A stretch of DNA of 64,000 nt from Hippopus hippopus (GCA_946811185.2 OX328098.1:21957084-22021083), one strand, 5' to 3'; counted from the first letter of the stretch, positions 52,756-62,250 are shown. Made by a program: numbers and translations. Notes: generated by a model from the sequence alone, not told the origin.

Positions 52756-53946
52756 CAGGGCTTTTTTTCCAAAAATTGGGAAGGGGCCTTAGCCTTTCAT
52801 TTTGGGAAATTCAAGCATGATTTTGGCCAAATTGGGAAAAATCAGGCTGAATATAAATTAATGGCAGTGTACCTACATACAGTAAATAGAAAGGTGCAGC
52901 ATTTAATAAGTGAAACAAATCCAACAGTCACACTTTAACTGCTTAAACTATGGCCAAATATCTCATAGCATTTGCGCATATAGGCTTATAGCCCTTTTTA
53001 ACACTACTGTGGTACACCCATGGGTGCCAGAGTTAATACTTCAGAAGAGCTGCTTTCTGGCCATCATATGATTCATAGGGAATCATTATCTGTGGAAGTT
53101 ATACGGCTAGGCTTGGATATTATGTCTGGAGATGTAGAGTTTGTATCATATGCAGTGATAGTAATCGTCAAGTCTTCAGACAACGGGAGATCAGCGATGC
53201 CCTACAGAACCGGCACTTCAGATTGAGACTCGGTGTGCGGAGATTTGATTACCTGTAGATCGATCGGCAAAGAATTCGAACGTTTCACGCCGAAAGTAAA
53301 TAGGCTGCGCTTGCCTTTATCATCTGCAGCCCTTTTAACAAACTTTTTGTAATGTTTCCCGGTTTTTGACATGTTTTACTTGGGTACAGCGTGTTAGTTC
53401 TTTTTTTTTTAATACGTTGACTGCAAACGAGTAAGAATGTGTTCCACAGTATTAAATTAAGAAAACTTCTTTTGTCAGCTGTAAGTTCTTACGAAAGACA
53501 AACAGTTATATAATATGTCAAAGGATTTAATATCGAATGACAGGGAAATGACAACCGCGTTCAGTCTATGTACGGTGTCATAATGCGCAAAAAATAACTC
53601 GGTTCGGTTAAGAATGCCTCCAATAAACAAACCAAATGGCGCCAAGAAAACGCAACATTTCGGCCGTAATGCAGCGCAGTCAGCCGAGTCATTTCGGTAC
53701 AAATCAATAAAAAGCCTGCTTTCGGTTTCAATCGCTGCTAAATAACTAAAGTTTTGTGTCTGGTCATTTGAAATAGCTTTTGAGAAATTGGTATTTTAAC
53801 TTATTTGGAATTTCAGCATCATATTATGAGAAATTCTTCTAGCAAAATTGGGAAATTCTTTCGCCATGATTGGGAAAAAAAGATGCTTTTTGCAATTGGG
53901 AAGTCATCGAATATCGGCCTCAATTATAGAAGGAAAAAAAGCCCTG
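52756..53946 (-). mobile_element. hAT-type element, second copy, inverted relative to 14712
   Basis: Termini CAGGGCTTTTTTT and AAAAAAAGCCCTG. On the minus strand, from an ATG near 53372, it reads TGKHYKKFVKRAADDKG and stays open further than the 14712 copy, through SNSLPIDLQVIKSPHTESQ, before a stop. HPWVYHS also recurs. The two copies, 38 kb apart in opposite orientation, derive from the same internally deleted element; each carries its own disabling changes. Confidence 0.8.
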
Positions 53947-53951
53947 AGAGG

Positions 53952-54180
53952 TTAATCCTTTACCAAACAATCCCTGGTTTTTACGACCCAGAGGAAGAAG
54001 CCTTCTGAAAACAATGTGGGAAAAGGAGAAAATGCTGGTAACCAGCATTTTCTCCTTTTCCCACAATGTTTTCTACTCTTTTAAAGTCAAGTTTCGATTT
54101 TTGGGTCACACTGATTTTGTTGTCTGCAAATGCTTTCAATTTGGACCAGTCTAAAATTTTGTCGTTTGGTAAAGAGTTAA
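53952..54180 (+). mobile_element. P67 copy, full length (229 bp)
   Basis: TTAATCCTTTACCAAACAATC to GTTTGGTAAAGAGTTAA, palindrome near perfect (ACAATGTGGG). It starts 5 bp after the hAT end. Closely similar to 51653 and 59338 (GACCCAGAGGAAGAAGCC). Confidence 0.94.
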
Positions 54181-54238
54181 AAACAAAAATTTGAGAAGGC
54201 AATTAGAAATACAAAGCCTTTTAACCCCATCTAGGAAG

Positions 54239-55541
54239 CAGGGCTCCCGCTGTCGATCGCCAGTGGCGCCAAATGCGAAAATTAAAAAAAAATGGCACCA
54301 AAAATGAAGCACTGGCGAATGTACTGGCGACAAGTAAATCTCTATAAACTATTCTTAAAAGATCTTAACTCTGACATAAACAGTATGTATCAGGTGTGAA
54401 GGAAGCCCGCATTACTGGTTGTCACACATAATCAAGCTGACATTCATTAAAGGTCTTGTCTAATTACACACCATACTTGCATACACACCACGCAATCAAA
54501 TATCGATTTTGCCACGCCCCGTTGAGCACACAGAATCTACTGCGAACCAATCAGAAATCAGATACAAGATTTAGTTACCGCCCATAATTTCTATAGCCAC
54601 GCCTTGATTATGCCTTACCTGGTCAGCAACCTCTCACTGGCTAGCATTTTATTGTGTGTATTTAACGATGTCGTTAATGAAAAACGTGATAATGGTATTG
54701 ATCTGCTTATCTTGCGTAAAAATGACAGATTTTGAAGTTAGTTGCTACCCGTAACGAAAATTTTATATCAAATAATGCGGAATTTTTTTTCTGAAAATTA
54801 ACTGACATGAAAAATGGATCATCGAAAAAACGTGAAAACACATGACACAACATGTCAGTTTGATGTTGTCCGATCAGAAGCACTTCAGACTGCCTTTATA
54901 GCCTTGATAGTGACTTCAAGCAATAAATTTACACAAATATATGTATAAAACTATAAGTAGGTGCTAAAATATCTGTCTAATAATGAGGAAAAAACCTGGG
55001 TGATTTTATGACACGAAAATGCTGAATGTTGGCAGGGGGGGTGTTGCACTTTGTAGGCCACTTTGTCTTACAGTGATAGATCTAGCACTGGAACAAGTGA
55101 CTATAGAGGACACTAATATAGAGAGAAAAAGACCAGAATAAAAGGCCCTTTTAACAAATAAAATCTTCAGTAATTTTTAGGATAAAAGAAATGATGTATT
55201 AACCCTTTACCACACAATCCCAAATTTCTTCCATAATTTCATTAAAACTTAAGTAATTCTAACAGGTTGGCAGTTATAGAATTACAGAGCTGTATTACTT
55301 TTCAAATACAAATTCTATTTCCCTGTAGCTCACAACCTTGAAAACCCTGGTTGGGGGGGAAGGAACATAAGTAAGCATGTACAGCACTACTGAGCAATGG
55401 ATTTAGTAGCTTTAACATTGGCCAATAAACTGAAGTGTCTAATGTACTATGTGGCTACTTTAGTTGGCTCCTACTGGCCCCAATTTTTATGAGGTGGCGA
55501 ATTTGATGGCGCAAGAATTAAAACTTGCAGGGGAAACCCTG
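54239..55541. mobile_element. hAT-type element, 1.3 kb, with 6-bp target duplication
   Basis: Terminal inverted repeats CAGGGCTCCCGCTG and CAGGGGAAACCCTG (complement CAGGGTTTCCCCTG), flanked by perfect direct repeats AGGAAG (54233-54238, 55542-55547). Subterminal GGCGCCAAATGCG and GGTGGCGAATTTG words pair. It contains a short P67 left-end fragment (TTAACCCTTTACCACACAATC, about 55199). No transposase motif is seen. Confidence 0.85.
55199..55256 (+). repeat. P67 left-end fragment nested inside the hAT element
   Basis: TTAACCCTTTACCACACAATC, then after a deletion CATTAAAACTTAAG. It gives a P67-in-hAT-in-P67 nesting. Confidence 0.7.
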
Positions 55542-55736
55542 AGGAAGTAAACTTTTTACAACATTGTTTGAATAGGAGAAAATGCCCATAAACCACATTT
55601 TCTCCTCCCACAATGTTGTCTGTCCTGTCAAAGACAAATTCTATCATAATATTATGCACCTCATTCAATTTGTCATTTACACACATCTGTACAAGTACTT
55701 TCAAATGCAGCATTTTTTTTCATTTTGTGAAGGGTT

Positions 55737-55940
55737 AATGCCTTTTACTACTATAGTTGCTTCTGTGGCTTCTGCCAGTGTAGATAAAGATCAGACTGCA
55801 TTAAAGTGTTGTCTGAACCTTGTTGTACAATGTCCCTTTGCTTTGACATTCTGCTATAAAGCAACCTTTAAATTGCTCACATTTAGGTGTAATTTTTTGT
55901 CAGAAAGTTTCAAGTTTAACTGGCTTGCTAAGGGTTACAG
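55737..55940. mobile_element. Family-2 MITE, worn
   Basis: TTAATGCCTTTTAC to GCTAAGGGTTAC; core AGTGTAGATAAAGATCAGAC with TGTTGTCTGAACC. Confidence 0.6.
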
Positions 55941-56535
55941 TTTCTATACTTTTTGTCCTTAAATTGAGATTGTTTCTTAATATCAGTAAAAGCAAGTTCA
56001 TGTATCAAGAGTTTAAGGGTAGAATTAATTTTTCATTTGTGGCAAATTGTCCCAATTCAGTGTTCACACTTTGTTGATTAAGCATAATGCCTCTTGTATG
56101 AATAAAACCCCTCAAAGAAAAAAAAACTTTGTAGAATAATTTTGGATTTGTGCATGATTGACACCTTACCTTTTGCACAATAATTTTTGCATTTTACATC
56201 CACTTTCTAAAACATTGTGACAAAATTGGAAGTTGTTTGTAGCATGCATTCTTTTTTCTATTATGCTTTTACAAGTGTTCATGAAACCTAATTGAAATTC
56301 TTTCAATGATATTATATTTTGAAAGAGAAGTTGTTAACTATGTCTACCTCAAATTATTGATAGGGTAGCTCTGGAAAAAGTGCAAGGCCAAAGGGAGCCA
56401 TAGATGTTTTTCCGGAGGGGGTGGGAGAAATAAAGTCAGTAGTTCTGTTTTTGAACTCCTGGCATGCTATAGGTTTTATAGACTTCTTCCTGGGAAGTTT
56501 ATATCATGATCACTTGGATCAATTGTTAGTTGCAT
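55941..56535. other. Unassigned sequence
   Basis: AG|GGTAGCTCTGGAAAAAG at 56363 was examined as a possible exon and not accepted. Nothing else is recognised. Confidence 0.4.
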
Positions 56536-56715
56536 TTATGGTGTTCATTGCTGTTTTCAACATTATTTCAGTTGTATGGCAGCTGGCAAGTGCATGTATC
56601 TATGCTTGCTTGGCGTTTCATTTTACCATTACTATGCGCAATATTCTACCCAAGCCAGCAGGTGCTTTCCAACATACCATTCTTGAAATGGTCAACAGTG
56701 AGAGCAATGAAAGCT
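56536..56715 (-). repeat. SINE B, reverse orientation, 5' part lost
   Basis: On the minus strand it shows GGAAAGCACCTGCTGGCTTGG, TAATGGTAAAATGAAACGCC and CAAGCATAGATACATGC, followed by the ATACAACTGAAATAATGTTG tail. Confidence 0.7.
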
Positions 56716-56810
56716 GTCTCAATGACAGTCTTTAACCTTTTGAAAGAAATTGGTCAAGTTGGGGATTTTAATGTGCAACACCCTGGTATAAACTCCTGCA
56801 TGTTACCTGC

Positions 56811-57017
56811 ATGTTTGGACTTGTTTAGAGTGAAAACATTTTGCCTAAGACAGTAAATGTGACTAAAAAACTGAAACATATCTATCGACAAGAAGAAATC
56901 ATTGTTGGAAATGGAAAAAAAATGCCGATTATCAGCATTTTCTCCTTTTCCCACAATGTATTCAAAAGGCTTTCTCCTCAGGGTCATTAAAACTCGGGAT
57001 TGTGTTGTGAAGGGTTA
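56811..57017 (-). mobile_element. P67 copy, one TIR lost
   Basis: TTTGGACTTGTTTAGAGTG, core GCCGATTATCAGC, end GTGTTGTGAAGGGTTAA. Confidence 0.8.
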
Positions 57018-57361
57018 AAAGACATCCAGAACATTTCTGCTGTTCTATTGAATAATTCAGAGAAACAAATTATTTAATTTCTTTGGCCTAGTTTTCAATA
57101 AAAAAAAAAATTGAGGATTTACTTGATTTGCCATAATAGAGGGGGGACTATTTCCGACTGATTAACCCTCAAAGCAAACACCTGGCTTTTGGAAAACAAA
57201 GAGAAGATACCCCTTAGTGCATTTTGTTATTAACATTTTTCTCTACAAAATTCTGTTTGAAATACATATTTATATTTTCAAAATACTGAAATACAATATG
57301 GGAAAAGTAATATTTTGAACGTTTGACTCAGAGGGTTGAAGTTGTTTTGTGCAGTAAGATG
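57018..57361. other. Unassigned sequence
   Basis: AT-rich; TAACCCTCAAAGC at 57172 and CTCAGAGGGTTGAA at 57328 may be ends of a worn TTAA element. Confidence 0.35.
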
Positions 57362-57464
57362 CCATTTAACACAAGTAAATCTTTTGAGAATGTTGTAAGA
57401 ACATGAGAAAAATGCTGGTAACCAGCTTTTTTGTCCTTTGCCAACAATGTTTCTACCCCTTTTA
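57362..57464 (+). repeat. P67 core, both ends lost
   Basis: TCTTTTGAGAATGTTG and GCTGGTAACCAGC with a shortened right arm. Confidence 0.65.
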
Positions 57465-57687
57465 ACTCTTTATCAAACGACAAAATTATAGACTGGTCTA
57501 AACTGAAAGCATTTGCAGACGACAAAATAAATGTGACTGAAAAATTGAAATTTGGTTTGAGAAGGGTAGAAAACATTGGGAAAAGGAGAAAATGCTGGTT
57601 ACCAGCATTTTCTCCTTTTCCCACAATGTTTCAAAAGGCTTCTTTCTCAGGGTTGTTAAAAGTCGGGATTGTGTGGTAAAGGGTTAA
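57462..57687 (-). mobile_element. P67 copy, full length (226 bp)
   Basis: TTAACTCTTTATCAAACGAC to GTGTGGTAAAGGGTTAA. The left arm lacks 3 bp (ACATTGGGAAAAGG). Confidence 0.93.
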
Positions 57688-57783
57688 AGATAAATCCCGT
57701 TTTTTGAGCTGCATTTGTCATCTGCAAAATTTAATGCTTTCAATTTGGACTAGCGTAAAATTTTGTTGTCTGGTTGAAAAATT
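57684..57783 (+). repeat. P67 right arm sharing TTAA
   Basis: TTTTGAGCTGCATTTGTC, TGCTTTCAATTTGGACTAGC, GTTGTCTGGTTGAAAAATTAA. Confidence 0.7.
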
Positions 57784-57789
57784 AATGCA

Positions 57790-58009
57790 GCTGGTTGACT
57801 TATCACACAATCCAGAGATTAAACAACCCTTTAGAAGAAAGCTTTTGAAAACATTGTGGGAAATGGTTTAACCAGTATTTCTCCTTTTCACACCATGTTT
57901 TCTTACCGTCTCAAGACAAATCATATCATTTGAGCAACATTTAATTTGTCGTCTTGAAATGCTTTCATTTAGGACCAGTCTAGAATTTTGTTGCATTGTA
58001 AGGGGTTAA
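57790..58009 (+). mobile_element. P67 copy, core shortened
   Basis: GACTTATCACACAATCCAG; ATTGTGGGAAATGGTTTAACC; right spacer ATTTGAGCAACATTTAATTTG; end TTGTAAGGGGTTAA. Confidence 0.83.
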
Positions 58010-58096
58010 CTCTACCAAACAACAGAATTTTGAGTCTTGTCCAAATTGAAAACATTTCCAGATGACAAAATAAATTGGCTTAGAGATTGAATTGCA

Positions 58097-58382
58097 GAGC
58101 TACAGTAGCTCAGTCGGTAGGGTACAGGACTTGAGAACAGGGGGTCGTGGGTTCGATCCCTGGCTCGGCCAATTTCTTTCAAAGGATTGATGATAGTCAA
58201 TTCGACAGGATTCATTCCTCTCCCACCGCTGACCTTTGTCTCAACGATGGTTATGTGGGAAAGCAGCCAGTGGCTTGGAAAGAAAACTGCGGAGCACTGG
58301 TAAAAGAAACTCCAGGAAAGCATGGATTGGTGCACTGGCCGCCTTGATATAACCGAAATGATGTTGAAAACGGTGTTCATCA
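58097..58382 (+). mobile_element. SINE B, reference copy
   Basis: tRNA-derived head with A box TAGCTCAGTCGGTAGGG and B box GGGTTCGATCCC. The body AGGATTGATGATAGTC, TATGTGGGAAAGCAGCCAG, GAGCACTGGTAAAAGAAACTC, GCATGGATTGGTGCACTGG, then TGATATAACCGAAATGATG. Its 3' half is similar to SINE A in the segment from GGCTTGGAAAG to TGATATRACC. It is followed directly by a (CAT)n tail. Confidence 0.92.
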
Positions 58383-58391
58383 TCATCATCA

Positions 58392-58467
<76 letters not shown>
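58379..58467. repeat. (CAT)n-(CAA)n microsatellite, SINE tail expansion
   Basis: CAT repeats change into CAA repeats directly at the SINE B 3' end. Confidence 0.95.
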
Positions 58468-58578
58468 GAATTTTGTTTTTGGAAAGGTAGAAAACAGTGT
58501 GGGAAAGGCGAAAGGCTAGTAATCAGGATTTTCTCCTTTTCCAACAATGCTCTTAAAAGGCTTCTTTCTGAGGGTTGT

Positions 58579-58806
58579 TTAACCCTTTTCCAAACAACAA
58601 TATTTTATACAAGTCCAAATTAAAAACTTTTGCAGGGGACAAAATAAATATAGCTGAAAATTGAAATTTGATTTGGGAAGGATTGAAAACATTGTGGGAA
58701 AAGGAGAAAATGCTGGTTACCAGCATTTTCTCCTTTTCCCATAATGTTTTCAAAAGGCCTCTTTTTCAGGGTCGTTAAAAGTCGGGATTGTGTGGTAAAG
58801 AGTTAA
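58579..58806 (-). mobile_element. P67 copy, full length (228 bp)
   Basis: TTAACCCTTTTCCAAACAAC to GTGTGGTAAAGAGTTAA; right arm CCCATAATG. A 30-bp P67 end (AGGATTGTGTGATAAAGAG) follows it to 58833. Confidence 0.93.
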
Positions 58807-58842
58807 ACTCAGGATTGTGTGATAAAGAGTTAATGCATCTGG

Positions 58843-59043
58843 TTAACTCTTTACCGCACAATCCTGAGTTTTAATGACACTAAAGAAGGAGACTTTTAGA
58901 GGCATTTTCTTCTTTTCCCACATTGTTTTCTGCCTTTTCACTAACAAGTTTGAATACTTGAGTCAGATTTATTTTGTTGTCTGTCTGCATAATTATGCTT
59001 TCAGTGTGGACGTCTAAAATTATGTGGCTTTGTAAAGAATTAA
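58843..59043 (+). mobile_element. P67 copy, left palindrome arm deleted
   Basis: TTAACTCTTTACCGCACAATC to GGCTTTGTAAAGAATTAA. GACTTTTAGAGGCATTTTC joins the left spacer to the right arm. GTCTGTCTGCATAATTATGC has a small insertion. Confidence 0.86.
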
Positions 59044-59148
59044 GAACATAAGTGTATCTGAAAAAAACTCAAAAATGGAAGTTGCTTTAACTTAGCAACT
59101 GCAGAATTATTTTTGGAAAAAAATGATTATGTAAGTGTCTGTAAAATT

Positions 59149-59341
59149 TACTCTTTACCACACAATCCTGAGTTTTAACAACCCTGAGAAAGAAGCCATC
59201 GCTGGTAACCAGCATTTTCTCCTTTTCCAACAGTGTTTCTACCCTTGCCAAAACATATTTCAGTTTTTGAGTCACATTTGTCGTCTGCAAAGGCTTTAAA
59301 TTTGGACAAGTCTAAAATTTTATTGTGTGGTAAAGAGTTAA
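59149..59341 (+). mobile_element. P67 copy, left palindrome arm deleted
   Basis: TTTACTCTTTACCACACAATC to GTGTGGTAAAGAGTTAA. AAAGAAGCCATCGCTGGTAACC shows the join, independent of the 58843 deletion. Confidence 0.88.
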
Positions 59342-59566
59342 CCCTTTACCAAACAATCCCTGGTTTTTACGACCCAGAGAAGGAAGTCTTCTGAAAACAT
59401 TGTGGAAAAAGGAGAAAATGCTGGTAACCAGCATTTTCTCCTTTTCCCACAATGTTTTCTACTCTTCTACAGTCAAGTTTCAATTTTTGAGTCACGTTTA
59501 TTTTGTTGTCTGCATATGCTTGCAATTTGGACAAGTCTAAAAGTTTGTCGTTTGGTAAAGAGTTAA
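59338..59566 (+). mobile_element. P67 copy, full length (229 bp), shared TTAA
   Basis: TTAACCCTTTACCAAACAATC to GTTTGGTAAAGAGTTAA; left arm ATTGTGGAAAAAGG. Confidence 0.94.
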
Positions 59567-59689
59567 AGCTTAAAGTATTAATCCCTGACTGTGGAACTTT
59601 TTTATGGTGAAAGGATCGAAAACAATTCAATGTACTTTTATGGCATGACTTGGCAGAATTCGATTTGTCTTTGTTTAACAAAATACAAT

Positions 59690-59900
59690 AAAATCCCGAC
59701 TTTTAATTACTCTGGCGAGGTATGCTTTTGAAAACATTGTGGGAATAGAGGAAAATGCTGGTAACCAACATTTTCTCCTTTTCCCAGTGTCTTCTACCCT
59801 ATCAAAGACTGATGTCATCTTTTGCACCACAATTAGTTTCTTGTCGGCAAATGCTTTTGATTTGGTAGAGTCCTAAGTTTTATCATTTGGTAGAGTTAAC
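59690..59900 (+). mobile_element. P67 copy, left TIR lost
   Basis: AATCCCGACTTTTAATTAC, ATTGTGGGAATAGAGG, GGTAACCAACATTTTC, end ATTTGGTAGAGTTAA. Confidence 0.83.
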
Positions 59901-60083
59901 TAGTAAAATCATTCTTCCTTCGACAGATTGGGGGGGGAGGGGGGTATTTTAGAGTTTGAAAGGGTAGAAAACTTTGTGGAGAAATTAATTGGAAAATCGA
60001 ATGTAGAGAACAAGATTATTAACTCATACATATTGAAAGCATTTGCATCTGACTATTAGCGTTTGGTCAAATTATGTGATTTT

Positions 60084-60706
60084 TAGCTCCACTGGCCGAA
60101 GGCCAGCGAGCTATTGTCATGGCGTTGTGTCCGTCGTGCGTGCGTGCGTCCGTCCGTTCGTTCGTCCGTTCGTCCGTGCTTGCGTCTGTAAACTTAACTT
60201 AAAAAACTTCTCCTCAGAAACTATTGACTGGATTTTTACCAAATTTCACAGGAATGTTCCTTTGGTGGTCCTCTTTCAAATTCCTTCAAATAATTGTGTT
60301 CCATGAAGAATTCTGGTTGCCATGGCAACCAAAGTAAAAAACCTTTAAAAATCTTCTCCTCCCAAACCGCTATTTGGATAGCATTATTATTTTGCAGGAA
60401 TGTTCCTTAGATACAGGTTTATAGATTTCCTTAAAAAAAAAAAGATCTGTCAAAAAACATGGCTTTTATGGGAGACTCATTTTCCTTTTATGGTATAAAG
60501 TAAAATCTTTGAAAAATTTCTTCTCTAAAACTATTCATTGGATTTCATTGTTGTTTTGCAGGTAAGTTCCTATGGTGGTTGTCTACCAAATTGTTTCTTC
60601 AGTGAGCTAAAATGCAGGATTGAATGATAATTGTTAAAAACTTCCTTTCGCCATTATAGAAATATCAGGCCTGTGGAGCGATACAGGCGCTCAAGCGCCT
60701 CTAGTT
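60084..60706 (+). mobile_element. Second-family tandem-repeat-type element, no array, different end hairpin
   Basis: TAGCTCCACTGGCCGAAGGCC start, a GTCC/GTTC-rich leader (60130-60187), GTTGCCATGGCAACC, and an end GGCCTGTGGAGCGATACAGG. The terminal hairpin here is GGCGCTCAAGCGCC followed by TCTAGTT. The stem sequence differs completely from GGGCCATCATGGCCC but pairs equally well. Confidence 0.82.
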
Positions 60707-60868
60707 CTTTCAAAGGGCAGAAGACAGAGTTGGAAAAGGAGTAAATGCTGGTAACATATAATAATCACTCTCTTGTTTTCTCCTTTTGTGAGTATTTTTT
60801 CAAAAGTTTTCCTTCCAAAGATGGTGAAAACATTGGACAGCTTTGGTAAAAAGTTTCAGCCTTTTAAA
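60707..60868 (-). repeat. P67 copy, worn, next to the preceding element
   Basis: CTTTCAAAGGGCAGAAGACAG, ATGCTGGTAACATATAATAA, end CTTTGGTAAAAAGTTTCA. Confidence 0.6.
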
Positions 60869-60874
60869 CCTAGA

Positions 60875-61026
60875 AAATCTCACAAAATACCAGACAGGGA
60901 AGATTACAGATCTAACTTATTATTATGTGCTGTCTGATCTTGACCTACACTGGTCACTAAAGCAACACAAATTGTGAAAAGCACCTCAGGGATTAGTGAC
61001 TGTTTTCACCAAATGATAAAGTTTAA
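60875..61026. repeat. Family-2 MITE, worn
   Basis: Only the arm GTGCTGTCTGATCTTGACC and CTACACTGGTC are clear. Confidence 0.45.
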
Positions 61027-61251
61027 CCCTTTACCAAACAATCCCGGGTTTTAACGACCCTTGGAAAGAAGTCTTTTGAAAACATTGTGGGAAAAGGAGA
61101 AAATGCTGGTAACCAGCATTTTCTCCTTTTCCCACAATGTTTTCTACTCTGCCATGGACAAATTCTACCATTTGAGCCACCTTTAATTTGTCGTCTGCAA
61201 ATGCTTTCAATTTGGACCAGTCTAAAATTTTGTTGTTTGGTAAAGAGTTAA
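61023..61251 (+). mobile_element. P67 MITE, reference full-length copy (229 bp)
   Basis: This is the best copy to define the family. It begins TTAACCCTTTACCAAACAA and ends GTTTGGTAAAGAGTTAA, giving a near-perfect TIR of about 19 bp including TTAA at both ends. Positions 61078-61144 form a perfect 67-bp palindrome: arms of 33 bp starting GAAAACATTGTGGGAAAAGG, meeting at a single unpaired A (61111) inside CTGGTAACCAG. The spacers are unequal, about 29 bp between TIR and palindrome on the left and about 85 bp on the right (containing TTTGAGCCAC and GTCTGCAAATGCTTTCAATT), so orientation can be read. No open reading frame of transposase type fits in 229 bp, so it is non-autonomous. TTAA flanks and CCC-type termini point to piggyBac-like mobilisation (inference). 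Confidence 0.93.
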
Positions 61252-61478
61252 CTGTTTGCCACAAAATCCCAAGTTTTAACCACTCTGAGAAATAAGACTT
61301 TTGAAACAATGTAGGAAAAGGAGAAAATGCTGGTAATTATCATTTCTCCTTTGACCAAAAAGTTTTTTCTAACATACCAAATGATAATTTTCATCATTTG
61401 AGCCACATTTATAATTGCTGTCTGAAAAAGCTTTGAATTTGGACAAGTCCACATTATTGTTGTATGGTAAAGAGTTAA
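61248..61478 (+). mobile_element. P67 copy, head-to-tail with the reference copy
   Basis: TTAACTGTTTGCCACAAAATC to GTATGGTAAAGAGTTAA; core worn (CTGGTAATTATC), so older than its neighbour. Confidence 0.88.
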
Positions 61479-61657
61479 GGTGTTTGATGACAGTGAAATA
61501 AAGGCCAATCAGATGATTGGATATGTCTTTGAAAGGGTAGAAAAAATTGTGGGAAAAGGAAATAATGCTAGTTACCATTATTTTCTCATTTACCAACAAT
61601 GTTTTCAAAAGCGATCTTCCTCAAGTTAAAAATTCAAGATTATGTGGTAAAGAGTTA
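61475..61657 (-). mobile_element. P67 copy, long spacer shortened
   Basis: TTAAGGTGTTTGATGACAG; GCTAGTTACCATTATTTTC; end ATGTGGTAAAGAGTTA. Confidence 0.8.
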
Positions 61658-61842
61658 CTTGACCAAATTGAAAGCTTCTGCAGACCACAAATCAAATGAA
61701 ACCCAAAAGATTATTTTTATCTTTGAAATAGTTGGAAACATTGTTGAAAAAGGAGAAAATGTTGGTTACTAGCATTTTCTCCTTTTTCCACAATGTTTCC
61801 ATTTCTTCTGTAGGGTTGTAAAACATGGGATCGTCTGTTCAT
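61654..61842 (-). mobile_element. P67 copy, far end lost
   Basis: ACCAAATTGAAAGCTTCTGC, ATGTTGGTTACTAGC, GGTTGTAAAACATGGG. Fourth member of the chain starting at 61023. Confidence 0.8.
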
Positions 61843-62002
61843 TCATTAATTACAGTGATTTAGAAATTGGGAAAGTGTAGGTGGTGTGCATTTCAGATAT
61901 CTGTTTCCTGATCTGGATAAAATGTGCAAGATTTTGAGAGAGATACAGACTTGCAGTAGATTTTCTCTGCCTGCCTTGCTCCCTCCCCTGCAAATGTATG
62001 TT

Positions 62003-62076
62003 TGTCTGTCACAATGTTTTCAAAAGCCTTCTTCCTCAGGGTTGTAAAACACCAGATTGGTTGGTGAAGGTTCAAC
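62003..62076 (-). repeat. P67 end fragment
   Basis: CACAATGTTTTCAAAAGCC through TTGGTTGGTGAAGGTTCAA. Confidence 0.7.
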
Positions 62077-62250
62077 TCTTTACTAACAATATAGTGGGGC
62101 TAAAATGATTGAATTTGTCTGTGAAAGGATAGAAAAAATTGTGGGAAGAGGAGAAAATGCTGGTTACTGGCATTTTCTCCTTTTTCCACTGTGATTGCAA
62201 GCCTTCTTTTTCAGGGTTGTAAAATATGGGATCATTTGGTAAAGGGTTAA
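62072..62250 (-). mobile_element. P67 copy, long spacer deleted
   Basis: CAACTCTTTACTAACAATA joins GGGGCTAAAATGATTG; core CTGGTTACTGGC; end ATTTGGTAAAGGGTTAA. Confidence 0.84.

Larger units (their letters stand above)
54221..55740 (+). mobile_element. P67 copy split by a hAT-type element
   Basis: TTAACCCCATCTAGGAAG, then the insertion 54239-55541, then AGGAAGTAAACTTTTTACAAC, a worn core (AAATGCCCATAAACCAC) and end TTGTGAAGGGTTAA. Confidence 0.8.
58006..58582 (-). mobile_element. P67 copy split by SINE B and its microsatellite
   Basis: TTAACTCTACCAAACAACAG through AGATTGAATTGCA, then the insertion, then AGAATTTTGTTTTTGG, a shortened core (AAAGGCTAGTAATCAGG) and GGGTTGTTTAA. Confidence 0.82.

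Noticed and set aside
56361..56440. Possible next E-protein exon (AG|GGTAGCTCTGGAAAAAG, reading GSSGKSARPKG)
   Set aside because: The resemblance to the Ser/Gly-rich segment is too short, the upstream tract is not pyrimidine-rich and no good donor closes it.
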